Position numbers and translations under genes: made by a program
Assembly: GCA_947179485.1 (NCBI GenBank)
Contig: OX359246.1
Coordinates: 52,617,632 to 52,681,631, forward strand
Source: Allacma fusca
Lineage: Eukaryota > Arthropoda > Collembola > Symphypleona > Sminthuridae
DNA: 64,000 nucleotides
Direction: 5' to 3'
The notes under the pieces: model-generated
The model's input: the letters and a program-made list of their open reading frames with translations, nothing else
What the model was told of the DNA's origin: nothing
Database searches by the model: none
Shown: piece by piece, positions 12,891 through 25,464 of the stretch
How positions within the stretch are numbered: the stretch's first letter is position 1
How the letters are laid out: each line of letters starts with the position of its first letter

Positions 12891-13385
12891 TCAATTTGTT
12901 AGATTTGTCCCCGAGTTAACGTCATTCTGTCGGCCTGCGTAATACGCGGCTCTTGATTTCTTTTCTTTGCGGCTCTCGTACTTTGCTTCTGCAACCCTGT
13001 GTGGGTCATCTGGATTGACGAAGATTTTGATATCTTTTGCCTTGAGTACCCTCCGGGCATCCCACACTTTGTTTCTACCTGATATTTTGGTGAATCTGAT
13101 CACAAAATTTCTGGGACGGTTCGCTCTGGGTTTTCCTAATCTCTTTATTGTGTCATCATCTACATTGGAAATTTCTAAGTCTTCAGAGATGAATTTCTTG
13201 ATTCTTTCCTCGAGCTGTTCGGTTGTCTCGCCCTCCGTCTCCTTCAGGCCACTGACTACCAGGTTATTTCTTCTCACTTCAATCCACAATCTGTCATTTT
13301 CATTTTTCAGAGAGATGTTTTCCTTCTCCAGTTCCTCACATCTGCTATCGACTTTGTCAATTTTTTCTAGGAGAGAGTCAAACAT
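12891..13385 (-). CDS. non-LTR retrotransposon ORF1 (coiled-coil RNA-binding protein)
   Basis: This is the nucleic-acid chaperone ORF of the element. The N-terminal part is a coiled coil (LLEKIDKVDSRCEELEKENI), which extends upstream of the ATG as RILEKLDRLEN in the same open frame. It is followed by RRNNLVVSGLKE and IKRLGKPRANRPRNFVIRF, resembling the RRM-like domain of L1-type ORF1 proteins, and then a basic C-terminus. At 164 aa from the first Met it is short for the family, consistent with 5' truncation. ORF2 begins four bases after its stop. It is intact as far as it goes but belongs to a dead copy. Confidence 0.7.
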   Translation of the reverse strand: MFDSLLEKIDKVDSRCEELEKENISLKNENDRLWIEVRRNNLVVSGLKETEGETTEQLEERIKKFISEDLEISNVDDDTIKRLGKPRANRPRNFVIRFTKISGRNKVWDARRVLKAKDIKIFVNPDDPHRVAEAKYESRKEKKSRAAYYAGRQNDVNSGTNLTN

Positions 13386-13540
13386 GTTCTCCAGTCTGTC
13401 CAGTTTCTCTAGTATCCTATCGGCTGTACTGGAATTGATTCCATCTCCCTTGGTTGCAGGTTCCTCAGTTTTCCTCTTCTTGTTCTCTGCCTCCTTATGT
13501 TGGTCAAACGAGAAATCTTGATATGCTAACTGTTCCGTAG

Positions 13541-13870
13541 TTTCATTGAAATCGGTTGCGAAGTTAACATTTTACAAGGATACATTGAAATTCTCTCATT
13601 TGGGGCTGGCTAAATGAAATTTCTTCGGGGTGGGGAAATTTGACGGTTTTTTTTAGATGTACCACCACAACTCTTCATGCTGAGTTCGGGGAGCCCAATT
13701 TAATTGAAATCGTTTGGGAACTTTAGATTTTATTAGAGTACATGTTTTGAAGCCGATGAATTTGTTGGCCGATGAGTTGGGGCTGAGCCTGAGTTGGGAC
13801 CTTTTTCACTGCTATAAAATCATTGAAATCCCTTTTTCCCATCCACCTTGGTGGATGGCTTGAATGCTAG
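13541..13870 (+). mobile_element. Helitron-type non-autonomous element, 3' part
   Basis: One inverted minisatellite unit (same family as 9061-9424) is followed by a spacer and a perfect 9-bp hairpin CCATCCACC-TT-GGTGGATGG (13839-13858). The terminal GCTTGAATGCTAG ends at 13870 and the next base is T. The hairpin plus CTAG matches Helitron 3' ends and is nearly identical to the minus-strand end at 5730. Confidence 0.6.
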
Positions 13871-13883
13871 TCCTTTCTCTAAG

Positions 13884-14326
13884 TTCAAAGAGTGGGCCGT
13901 CTTCGTCTTGGTGTAATACGAATTTGAGATTCAAATTTACGAGCGCTTTCTTTAATGCTGATTAAAAATTCGTATTAAACATTTAAAAAATGCTAAAATT
14001 AATACTATTTCATTTTATTATTATCTATAAAAATTTCATTCAAATGAAAAAAGAAAATGTTAAAAATAATTCTTAATAATTCGAAATTATTAAAATAAAT
14101 GTTTCACATTTTTGAATAATTATAATAAAATTTTGAAGATTACCATCTATAGCATGCAATTATTTCCTCCTTTTTACTTTTTTTGCCATTCTTACAATGA
14201 TCCAGCAATGGCTGGCTAAATAAATTAAAAATAAAGTTATTTTAAACAAATAAAAGAGATATTAAAACATTATACAGTACCATGGACGGCGTCATTGCCA
14301 CGAGCAGCCGTCACACCCTCTTTCAA
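13884..14326. mobile_element. non-autonomous inverted-repeat element, copy 2
   Basis: It starts TTCAAAGAGTGGGCCGTC and ends CACACCCTCTTTCAA, the same inverted termini as the copy at 8509-8976 in the same orientation, with shared internal AT-rich sequence. It begins 13 bases after the Helitron terminus. No coding capacity. Confidence 0.6.
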
Positions 14327-14869
14327 ATCAGAAGAGAGAATTATTTAAAACATTATTAATGCAAAATTAAATTAAAAAATCATTATAACGGTAGTTTATA
14401 CACTTTTACTAGGGTTGTGCAGCTATTGCTGTTGCATACAACTATTTACTGCATTCCCTATTTACATTTGCCTTGCGGAGCCACCAATATTACTGGCTGT
14501 GCAATGCTCCTGTTTTATTAAAAATGTAAAAAAAATTAGATTTATTTGCCATCCCAGTCCGAAGAAAATGGGTGGGCGACGGAAGTTTGATGTTCGCTTC
14601 GTGACATTAATCCAATGCTAGCCGTGGGACTGCCTGCGGGTCAGGATTGTATATGCCCGGCAGATATTCGCCCCCGGATCAGAACGAGATCATTTAACTG
14701 TTAATTATAAGTACAGAAGGCGCGTAGTTTTGTTACTAGTAATGCCAGCGCAGTAAATATAATTTGTGGGCGTTGCATATTTATGTATGCACTTGTATGC
14801 TGAGGCGAGGCTAATAATTATTACAGAAATCAATTGTAATTTTATTTTACAACGCGTTTATTTCAACAA
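14327..14869. other. AT-rich spacer, nothing recognised
   Basis: No supported gene or repeat. The open frame at 14415-14621 shows no domain. Confidence 0.4.
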
Positions 14870-16499
14870 TTAGCAACCATAGGAATACACAAAATGTTGT
14901 GCATCTTCTAAGGGTACAAAAACGCATTTTCTTATCGGATTAACGGTATTTAATGTTAACAAGGATGTAACTTCAGTATATTTTACTAGATAGATGGAGA
15001 GCAAAGAGCTTGGTACAGGAATAATGAACAGATCTTTTACATTTATAAATTCGACCCCTTTCACAAGTTTAGGGCTGTTCGTATTGACCACTTATCTTTC
15101 TTTAATTTGAACAGCATCACCATTGTTGTCTAAAAATGTATTGTCTCCCTGACGACTTGACATTTGGTTGAAACGGTGTAATCTTGCAAGACTGAATATC
15201 TATTGTCAATATTCGGCGTATACACTGTGCTAAATGGCTATACCGCACTCTAATCATCCGTTTTAACCCTTGCAAAAAGTTTTAAAAATTAAAAGCACTT
15301 ACATTATCCAATGGGCCAAATTTTAAAGCGTCATCTGCTAGATGTATTAAACTATGCACGTTGTACACGAGCCACTCTTTTGAGCATAGTCTACTAATTC
15401 TGGAAAAAATTTGAACAAGAGGTTTCTAGCTAAATCATTCCATACTTTATCCTGCTCATTTTCACTGGGAAGTATATAGGTTGCAACGCTCAACATCATA
15501 AAATGCTCATACGTTTCTGAGCTTAAAACTTGCCGCAACACCACTGGGCTGTAATTCAGTAAAAACGAACGGAGTTGTGTAGCCTTGTACCTATCTACCT
15601 AAAAAACAGGTCGTGGCTTCCTGTGAAATTCTTTAGGAATAAAATATTTAATTCTTTGCAAACCTCCGTTTAAAATTTTAATATTTCTACGGTTTAAACC
15701 GATTGGTTTTGTTAATTTGACCCACCCTCGTAACAATTTTTGCATAACTCCTAAGCAAACCATATGCATGTAGTCAAGAGGGACTTGGGAAACTAAATCA
15801 ATGTTGAGACGAGCTAGTGGGGATTCTCCATTATGATGGCCAAAATATAGTAGTAATTTAAAAGAAGAGCCCGTTCGTTTGCGACACTTACTATCAGAAA
15901 ACATTATTCTTCCGCAAAATTCCCCTTTTACCACCAATGGATACAAGAAATCTTCCACGCTATTTGGTTTCCACTGTCCATAATAAATACCAATAGCGAA
16001 GTTATGGCAAACGTTTGATCTTTTAACACAACCGAATATTGGCCAAAAACACTTGGAACTGCTATGACTCAGTGGAAGACCAACAATACCCACAATAAAA
16101 TTAATTTTGTTGGTTGTAAAATTTGCGGAAGGGAGACTGCTTTTTACACCACAATGGTGTAATGTCTGCCAGCCACTTCTTGTATATTATATTTTAAAGA
16201 ATATTTCCTGTAACTGCCCAATTGCGCGGATCGTCTCTTAAATCGCACTGGTTGTGTGCAATATCGCTGTCACAGCTCGATTCATTAACATCGTTGCTAC
16301 TAGATTCAATCTCTAATATTGTATCATTCGAATCCGATACAGAAGCTGTGTCAGATTCTAGATCTGTAACATGAACATTCGAATGGTCAACAAAATCTTC
16401 AATTTCAGTTACCTTTGTGCTAGAGCCTAAATACGGCTCCTTTGCTGCGGCGTTGCTTAGGAGTTTGCTTTTCGGATTAGATCCTAATTCCATTAACAT
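14870..16499 (-). pseudogene. tnp2-like (CACTA/EnSpm-related) transposase gene remnant
   Basis: Several minus-strand fragments line up in order with the transposase-domain proteins common in arthropod genomes. 16499-16194 is an acidic Ser/Asp-rich N-terminus ending PRNWAVTGNI. About 16165-15599 contains VGIVGLPLSHSSSKCFWPI, then FAIGIYYGQWKP, then LARLNIDLVSQVPLDYMHMV with CLGVMQKLL, the most characteristic motif. 15544-15347 is VLSSETYEHFMMLSVATYIL, and 15091-14870 is a C-terminal VNPIRKCVFVPLEDAQ segment. A frame change between the first two blocks and further breaks point to decay, although some gaps could be introns. It probably formed a transposon with the DUF4806 gene immediately upstream. 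Confidence 0.6.
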
Positions 16500-16827
16500 T
16501 GACTGATATAATGCTGATACATTTGGTACTTAACGCTTCTAGAAAATCCTGCCATCTAAGACAATAATGTTAAACATTAACGACGGCAAGTTATTCTCCT
16601 TTCTTCTTGTGCGAACTTCCTGTTGATCTGTCTTTTACCAGTGGCAGCACATCCGCTATAGTTGCGCTCTGGTAGAAATCATGCTTTCGGGTTGATCCTA
16701 TGTTAGTATAAATATAAATATATTATTAAGCTCAAATTATTTAGGAGGTATCTGGCAGAAATAACATCCGGGCGCTGCTCTAATTACAATTCCACAGTGA
16801 TAGTAAAAATAATCTCGTTCAAAACAA
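16500..16827. other. spacer between two transposon-related pseudogenes
   Basis: No coding signal. Both neighbours are on the minus strand and separated by about 330 bases. Confidence 0.4.
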
Positions 16828-17684
16828 TTAAAACTTTAACATACTTATCACCGTTTGATGAACATTTACAAAATGTTTAAATGCCAGCTCAGCGTTTCCT
16901 CTTCCCGAAAAACTCACACTGATTGCAAACGTATCCGTGAGAATCCGTTTCAGAATGATATTCACTGTTTTCTTAAGAGTAGCTACGCCCAGCAACGCAA
17001 GATACCTCTCCTGCAAATATTCCAAAAAATGTTCCAGATTCCAGTGATCCCAGTAATTATAAATAATTTACGAACATTGACAATAATGGTATGCGGTATT
17101 TACCAAAGTAATAACAACTGACCAGTTTGCTTTTTTCTTCTTTATGTTCCACAAATTGTTCCAAAGTTTCTAAATTTTCTTTTGAGCTGCATGAATCGGA
17201 AGTGATTCAAAATCTTCAAGATTAACTTTCTTGTTTTGGCCAACAACTACCAGAATACGTTTCTGTGTCAATTGAATATCTGCTAGTTTTTTCAGTACCA
17301 ACTCCTGGAACTCTGAAAACAAAATCAGTATCCCCATCAATTATTTCTGATTCAAAATTACTTACTTTGATGTAATGTGATCTTCATTTACAGTAATAAT
17401 ACTTTCAGCTAATGAGTACCATTACTGCATCGTTTATTTGCAATTGGTGGGCTTATTTTCATGAGAATCCTTCCTAGAGTGCATGCCAAAGGTTTCCTTT
17501 CTGATGAATTCACACAATCATTTTGAGAGAGTAGTTGAAACAAGATCTGATCGCTTTGCAAATCTCTTTGCAAGAACACTTGCTTTGAGCCTGGAACCTC
17601 GTTTGTGCTTGCAGCTTCGTCAGCTTGATCCTTACCACTGCCTGAATTTACACCAAAGTTACCTGAGAATGATTCCATTCAAAT

Positions 17685-17706
17685 AAAATAAAATAAAATA
17701 AAAAAG
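17685..17706 (+). repeat. (AAAAT)n microsatellite
   Basis: A short run of AAAAT/AATAA repeats lies between exon-like pieces of the DUF4806 remnant. Confidence 0.7.
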
Positions 17707-18041
17707 CTACTTCACCACAAAGTATTCACTAGTAAATACTTACTTTGAAATAACCCTAGATCAGGAATTACAGGATCAGAGGTTGGTTAGTAAGATTATC
17801 CGGTTCATCTCCAGATTCCCGTTCTTCCGAATCGACTCGCAGGTTGTGACGGCGATGACTTCTGGTTCTGGACCTTGATTCCGTTGAGGGAGATACATCC
17901 GTACTTTCCGTTTCACTCGAGTCACTTTCAAGGGCAGACGTGTACAAGGATTTCTCCTAAGCTTGTCGAGCAGACTTTAAAGTCTGCAAAAATCAAACAA
18001 AGTTAAAATTATGATTTGAATGGATTTTTTAACACAGTATA

Positions 18042-18563
18042 CAGGGTTGGTTTGGTTTAAACCAAACGATTTAAACCAAAGATTAAACCATGGTTTAAAC
18101 CAAACGGTTTTTTTATAAAAACCAATGGTGTAAACCAAACACCTAAAATTTTAATATTTTCAACCGAAAATGCTTATATTTCGTCGTGCACAAAACTTGT
18201 GCAGTTACTGTGATAATGTGTAGTTAAACTTTAGTGAAGTAAATAATACTATTAGCTTTTAGTCGTACATTTAGAAATTCGGAATCGTTTGTAAAATGAA
18301 AAATGTCAAGCTTGTGTGTATGCTGCAAAGTTATCGTTAAAATTATATCTAAATTATTAAATATTTAATGCTTTTGGATACTAACTGAGTTTGGAAAATA
18401 AGTAAATTTGTTCAAATTCACATGTTTTTGCATATTAATGAATGTTTTGGATTGAAAATTTGTTTAAACCAAAAAAACCTGGTTTAAACAAAAAAAACCG
18501 GTTTAAACCAAAAAACCTGGTTGTTCGGTTTTTTTGAAAAAAACCAAAAAAAAACCAACCCTG
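18042..18563. mobile_element. hAT-type non-autonomous element with GGTTTAAACC words
   Basis: The termini are CAGGGTTGGTTT and AAACCAACCCTG (12-bp inverted repeats). They are flanked by a perfect 8-bp target duplication ACAGTATA at 18034-18041 and 18564-18571. Subterminal regions are packed with degenerate GGTTTAAACCAAA words in both orientations. CAGGG tips with 8-bp duplications define the hAT superfamily. 522 bp, non-coding. Confidence 0.9.
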
Positions 18564-18953
18564 ACAGTATATGAATTAAAGTTGGTTTAATTTATTTAAA
18601 CAACTTACTATATTTCCGCAGACTTTGAGCGTTGTGCAGTTCTCAGCTTTCACGCGGAACTGAATTGGGATTCACGACTGCCTTTTTGAATTTTGAACCG
18701 ACAAAATCTGTCCAATAACACTGTAAATGGTCATGAGTCAACCAACAGACAGGAACAATTGATGCCTCGTCACCACCACCAAAGATAACTACTGCAAATG
18801 TTTTATTTCTGGTGCTTTTAGATATACTGGAGGACACGTTGTCAGCAACACATTCACCAGACCAAAACTGACTCAATTAAAGTGAGCGTTAAAAGATGCA
18901 CGATTGGCATATGTCGCCTGGATATCATTTTATTGTGCGCAGTGTGGTAGCCC

Positions 18954-19415
18954 TAGGGCTTCTGTTTAGGACGGGACGTCTCGAGGTTTTCGGGACGGGA
19001 CCGGGTTCGGGGCAGTACCGGGACAAAATATTTGTCCTCAAACGGAACAATGGATCGGGACAGAATAATATACCCGTACAGTATACTATGGCTGTAAAAA
19101 AGAATATGCATGGGAATCGTTCCGTTTAAAATTCGTTGTTCTATATAAAAATATTTTTTAAAGTAACATTTCGGTATTATTGGAGGTATTCTTGTAGAAA
19201 TAAAGGAATTTGGAGCATTTCATAAGACTGGGATTATAACCGGGACGGGACGTCCCGAGGTATTCGGGACGGGACCGGGATCGGGACAGTTTCGGGACAA
19301 AATATTTGTCCCTACGTAATTTCGGGGCTGGATCAGGACGTTTTTTTGTCCGGAGGATTTCGGGACGGGACGGAATTTTCACGGTGACAAAAATATTGTC
19401 TCAGCAGAAGTCCTA
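18954..19415. mobile_element. hAT-type non-autonomous element with GGGACGGGAC words
   Basis: The termini are TAGGGCTTCTG and CAGAAGTCCTA, flanked by a perfect 8-bp duplication GGTAGCCC at 18946-18953 and 19416-19423. Subterminal sequence is a degenerate tandem of CGGGACGGGAC/GGGACAAAATATTTGTCC at both ends. 462 bp, non-coding; the small open frames across it are chance. Confidence 0.85.
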
Positions 19416-19423
19416 GGTAGCCC

Positions 19424-20690
19424 TTCCACATCTCGGGGCGGCATGCTTTTGGAAGCAATATGCGAGCATTGGGGCGACGTAAGAAAATACTAACCAATTT
19501 GAGGCCAGCAGGTGACCAATATTTATGTTTGCCCATCATGGACGCTTTGACATCGCCTGTACTGTAGTAGCTTACATATGGGCTACGGTAAACACTAAAA
19601 TGAGGGGCGCCCTAATTGTGATATTTTGGCGCTTGAGGTTATAATATATATATAACTAATGCGATTATAATAAGTTGTTTGCTGTCTGAATTAGCGCAAG
19701 AAGGCCACTACATTTTCTTGCATTCATCAAAACGCCATTTATAAGGAACATCATAATTACCAGGCTGAAATTACAATGCTGTGGACTGCATTCTGTAAAC
19801 CCATTTTTTAAATTATTGTTAGTAATTAGTATTGCAATGCCGATTTTATACCCCTTCATGTCATGTACAATTACTTTTGACAGAACTTTGTCTAGATTAA
19901 TTTGGGTTAAACTGTAACAGTCGTTTTATTTCAACTTATATTTTTTTACAATTTAGTGATAATGAAATGGTAATTTTAAGTAATTTATAAGATTATTATT
20001 AAATCCAATGTATGATTTCGATATTTCTTTGGACTATACGTTTAACTTTGAAAACAGTTTTGTGACAAGTTAACACAAGGTTGCTGCCAAGGTTCTTTTC
20101 AGTGCAGAAATATATTGTTGCAATTCTTTGCAATTTTCACTTTCACATTTTGGTTGATTAAAAATGCAGATTCACAGGATAGATTAGCGTGTAAACTGAT
20201 TTTTCTCGAATGTTCGTTTACATGTATGTTGTGCTGACGCAATTGAACTCTGTAAATCGTTGAACAAGATATTTTCCACTACAAACAAAGTTTTTATGTC
20301 GCTGTAAATTATTTTCGAATGGAAAGAGCTGAAATCGTCTAATGTCCCAAATCGTGTAGCATCAGAACAAATATGAAGAAATCCGTCTATTTTGTGTGAA
20401 ACTTGCTATTATTGATTATATTATATGCCATATATCTGTGCAAACATTCCTAAGAAGTACGACTTCAACTATTTCACATATTTTATCATTTTTTTCTTAT
20501 CAAGTACAGAAAATGATTGCAAACCTCATGCGTTAGAATTCCTTTTAATACTACCGGAGACAAATACTACAATAATAAACTGTATTGAGCCAACACCTTC
20601 TGGTTTATTGGGATGGTTTTTTGGATTTTTCATCTGGTGCTGACACTGGACCAATTGCATCTGGTCTGGTTCAACACTTGGACCATACCG
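19424..20690. other. AT-rich spacer, nothing recognised
   Basis: No supported gene. The open frame at 19665-19859 and others have no domain resemblance. Confidence 0.4.
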
Positions 20691-20729
20691 GACCTTTGGA
20701 ATCCCTATAACCCAGCTAGTGCTGTCCAT

Positions 20730-20905
20730 GGGAACAGGAGACACCCAGGTTTTTGGGAACAGGTACAGGAATGGGTGCGTACGGGAACACAAATTTTGTT
20801 TTCCCAAAACTCTTTGGGAACGTTTGGGAACATAGAATTGTTCCCAACATATGGGAACAAAAGCGGGTTTGGGAACAGGAACAAAACGTGTACCTACCTG
20901 CTATT
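20730..20905. mobile_element. truncated hAT-like end with GGGAACAGG words
   Basis: It begins near AGTGCTGTCCATGGGAACAGG and continues with many degenerate GGGAAC/GGTACAGG words up to about 20905. The pattern parallels the subterminal regions of the other hAT-type ends in the window. The matching opposite end is missing; AT-rich sequence leading into the satellite follows directly. Confidence 0.4.
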
Positions 20906-23900
20906 CACATGAAGTTTATAATATAAAAATACCTCACAAACAAAATATTATTTTAAAGTACGCCGCAACATATCAAATAAGTCACAAATAATATATTATT
21001 TTTATTCATAGAATATTTATATGTAATTTATTTACAAATTATTTGTAATAAATTATTTTGATTTATAGAATATTATATGTAATTTATTTACAAATTATTT
21101 GTAATAAATTATTTTTATTTATAGAATATTTATATGTAATTTATTTACAAATTATTAGTAATACATTATTTTTATTTATAGAATATTTATATGTAATTTA
21201 TTTACAAATTATTAGTAATAAATTATTTTTATTTATAGAATATTTATATGTAATTTATTTACAAATTATTTGTAATAAATTATTTTTATTTATAGAATAT
21301 TTATGTTATTTATTTACAAATTATTTGTAATAAATTAATTATACAATATTTATATGTTATTTATTTACGAATTATTTGTTAAAAATTATTTATATAATAT
21401 TCATATGTAATTTATTTACAAATTATTTGTAATAAATTATTTATATTTATATAATATTCATATGTAATTTATTTACAAATTATTTGTAATAAATTATTAT
21501 ATTTATAGAATATTTATATGTAATTTATTTACAAATTATTTGTAATAAATTATTTATATTTATATAATATTCATATGTAATTTATTTACAAATTATTTGT
21601 AATAAATTATTATAGTTATATAATATTTATATGTAATTTATTTACAAATTATTAGTAATAAATTATTTTTATTTATAGAATAATTATATGTAATTTATTT
21701 ACAAATTATTAGTAATAAATTATTTTTATTTATAGAATATTTATGTTATTTATTTACAAATTATTTGTAATAAATTAATTATATAATATTTATATGTTAT
21801 TTATTTACGAATTATTTGTTAAAAATTATTTATATAATATTCATATCTAATTTATTTACAAATTATTTGTAATAAATTATTTATATTTATATAATATTCA
21901 TATGTAATTTATTTACAAATTATTTGTAATAAATTATTATATTTATAGAATATTTATATGTAATTTATTTACAAATTATTTGTAATAAATTATTTATATT
22001 TATATAATATTCATATGTAATTTATTTACAAATTATTTGTAATAAATTATTATATTTATGTAATATTTATATGTAATTTATTGACAAATTATTAGTAATA
22101 AATTATTTTTATTTATAGAATAATTATATGTAATATATTTACAAATTATTAGTAATAAATTATTTTTATTTATAGAATATTTATGTTATTTATTTACAAA
22201 TTATTTGTAATAAATTAATTATATAATATTTATATGTTATTTATTTACGAATTATTTGTAATAAATTATTTATATAATATTCATATGTAATTTATTTACA
22301 AATTATTTTTAATAAATTATTTTTATTTATATAATATTTATATGTAATATATTTACAAATTATTTGTAATAAATTATTTATATTTATATAATATTTATAT
22401 GTAATTTATTTACAAATTATTTGTAATAAATTTTTGATATGTATATAATATTCATATGTAATTTATTTACAAATTATTTGTAATAAATTATTTTTATTCA
22501 TAGAATATTTATATGTAATTTATTTACAAATTATTTGTAATAAATTATTTTGATTTATAGAATATTATATGTAATTTATTTACAAATTATTTGTAATAAA
22601 TTATTTTTATTTATAGAATATTTATATGTAAATTATTTACAAATTATTAGTAATAAATTATTTTTATTTATAGAATATTTATATGTAATTTATTTACAAA
22701 TTATTTGTAATAAATTATTTTTATTTATAGAATATTTATGTTATTTATTTACAAATTATTTGTAGTAAATTAATTATATAATATTTATATGTTATTTATT
22801 TACGAATTATTTGTAATAAATTATTTATATAATATTCATATGTAATTTATTTACAAATTATTTGTAATAAATTTTTAATATGTATATAATATTTATAAGT
22901 AATTTATTTACAAATTATTTGTAATAAATTATTTATATTTATATAATATTTATATGTAATTTATTTACAAATTATTAGTAATAAATTATTTGTATTTATG
23001 GAATATTTATATGTAATTTAGTTACAAATTATTAGTAATAAATTATTTTTATTTATAGAATTTTTATGATATTTATCTACAAATTATTTGTAATAAATTA
23101 ATTATATAATATTTATATGTAATTTATTTACAAATTATTAGTAATAAACTATTTTTATTTATAGAATATTTATATGTAATTTATTTACAAATTATTTGTA
23201 ATAAATTATTTATATTATATTCATATGTAATTTATTTTCAAATTATTTGTAATAAATTTGATATGTATATAATATTTATATGTAATTTATTTTCAAATTA
23301 TTTGTAATAAATTTGATATGTATATAATATTTATATGTAATTTATTTACAAATTATTTGTAATAAATTATTTTTATTTATAGAATATTCATATGTAATTT
23401 ATTTACAAATTATTTATAAAAATTATTTATATTTATAGAATATTTATATGTAATTTACTTAGAAATTATTTGTAATAATTTATTTATATTTATATATTAT
23501 TTATATGTAATTTATTTACAAATTATTTTTAATAAATTATTTATATTTATAAGTAATTTATTTACAAATTATTTCTAATAAATTATTTATATTTATATAA
23601 TATTTATATGTAATTTATTTACAAAATATTTGTAATAAATTATTTATATTTATATAATATTTATATGTAATTTATTTACAAATTATTAGAAATAAATTAT
23701 TTTTATTTATAGAATATTTATATGTAATTTATTTACAAATTATTAGTAATAAATTATTTTTATTTATGGAATATTAATATGTAATTTATTTACAAATTAT
23801 TAGTAATAAATTATTTTTATTTATGGAATATTTATATGTAATTTATTTACAAATTATTAGTAATAAATAATTTTTATTTATGGAATATTTATATGTAATT

Positions 23901-25464
23901 TATTTAAAAATCATTAGTAATAAATTATTTTCATTTATAGAATATTTATGTTATTTATTTACAAATTATTTGTAATAAATTAATTATATAATATTTATAT
24001 ATTATTTATTTACAAATTATTAGTAATAAATTATTTTTATTTATAGAATATTTATGTTATTTATTTACAAATTACTTGTAATAAATTAATTATATAATAT
24101 TTATATATTATTTATTTACAAATTATTAGTAATAAACTATTTTTATTTATAGAATATTTATATGTAATTTATTTACAAATTATTTGTAATAAATTATTTA
24201 TATTATATTCATATGTAATTTATTTTCAAATTATTTGTAATAAATTTGATATGTATATAATATTTATATGTAATTTATTTTCAAATTATTTGTAATAAAT
24301 TTGATATGTATATAATATTTATATGTAATGTATTTACAAATTAATTTTAATAAATTATTTTTATTTATAGAATATTCATATGTAATTTATTTACAAATTA
24401 TTTATAAAAATTATTTATATTTATAGAATATTTATATGTAATTTACTTAGAAATTATTTGTTATAATTTATTTATATTTATATATTATTTATATGTAATT
24501 TATTTACAAATTATTTTTAATAAATTATTTATATTTATAAGTAATTTATTTACAAATTATTTCTAATAAATTATTTATATTTATATAATATTTATATGTA
24601 ATTTATTTACAAAATATTTGTAATAAATTATTTATATTTATGGAATATTTATATGTAATTTATTTACACATTATTAGTAATAAATAATTTTTATTTATGG
24701 AATATTTATATGTAATTTATTTACAAATTATTAGTAATAAATTATTTTTATTTATAGAATATTTATATGTAATTTATTTACAAATTATTAGTAATAAATT
24801 ATTTTTATTTATGGAATATTTATATGTAATTTATTTACAAATTATTAGTAATAAATTATTTTTATTTATGGAATATTTATATGTAATTTATTTACAAATT
24901 ATTAGTAATAAATTATTTTTATTTATAGAATATTTATATGTAATTTATTTACAAATTATTAGTAATAAATTATTTTTATTTATAGAATATTTATATGTAA
25001 TTTATTTACAAATTATTAGTAATAAATTATTTTTATTTATAGAATATTTATGTTATTTATTTACAAATTATTTGTAATAAATTAATTATATAATATTTAT
25101 ATATTATTTATTTACAAATAATTTGTAATAAATTATTTTTATTTATAGAATATTTATGTTATTTATTTACAAATTACTTGTAATAAATTAATTATATAAT
25201 ATTTATATATTATTTATTTACAAATTATTTGTAATAAATTAATTATAAAATATTTATATGTAATTTATGTACAAATTATTTGTAATAAATTAGTTATATA
25301 ATATTTATATATTATTTATTTACGAATTATTTGTAATAAATTATTTATATTTATAAAATATTGATATGTACTTTAATTACGAATTATTTGGAATAAATTA
25401 TTTATATTTATATAATATTTATATGTAATTTACTTAAAAAATATTTGTAATAATTTATTTATAT

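Larger units (their letters stand above)
9425..13540 (-). mobile_element. APE-type non-LTR retrotransposon, degraded
   Basis: A minus-strand LINE-like element holds an ORF1 with a coiled coil (13540-12891) and an ORF2 with APE endonuclease, reverse transcriptase and a C-terminal Cys/His motif (12887-9551). The 3' end has AATAAA (minus strand, 9454-9449) followed by a TA-rich simple-repeat tail instead of poly(A). ORF1 is open upstream of its first ATG back to a stop near 13570 inside the flanking minisatellite, so the element is probably 5'-truncated. It sits between inverted copies of the Helitron-associated minisatellite. The clade was not resolved (Jockey/I/CR1-like groups are possible). 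Confidence 0.85.
16828..18876 (-). pseudogene. DUF4806-domain transposon-associated gene remnant
   Basis: Exon-like pieces follow one another on the minus strand. 18876-18612 (KTFAVVIFGGGDEASIVPVCWL) is the usual N-terminal module, with a one-base frame break near 18645 and a GTAAGTT donor near 18611. About 17990-17790, after a TTTTGCAG acceptor, is Ser/Arg-rich (SALESDSSETES) with one in-frame TAG. 17678-17409 is a linker. About 17320-17120 reads FQELVLKKLADIQLTQKRIL with VNLEDFESLPIHAA. 17025-16828 is the DUF4806 core (TLKKTVNIILKRILTD, ISVSFSGRGNAELAF). A hAT-type element (18042-18563) sits in the first intron. DUF4806 has no established biochemical role; proteins with it often accompany DNA transposons in insects. 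The frame breaks suggest a pseudogene. Confidence 0.55.

Noticed and set aside
12967..13521. 184-aa plus-strand frame
   Set aside because: It is the antisense shadow of the LINE ORF1 coiled coil (Leu/Ser/Phe-rich).
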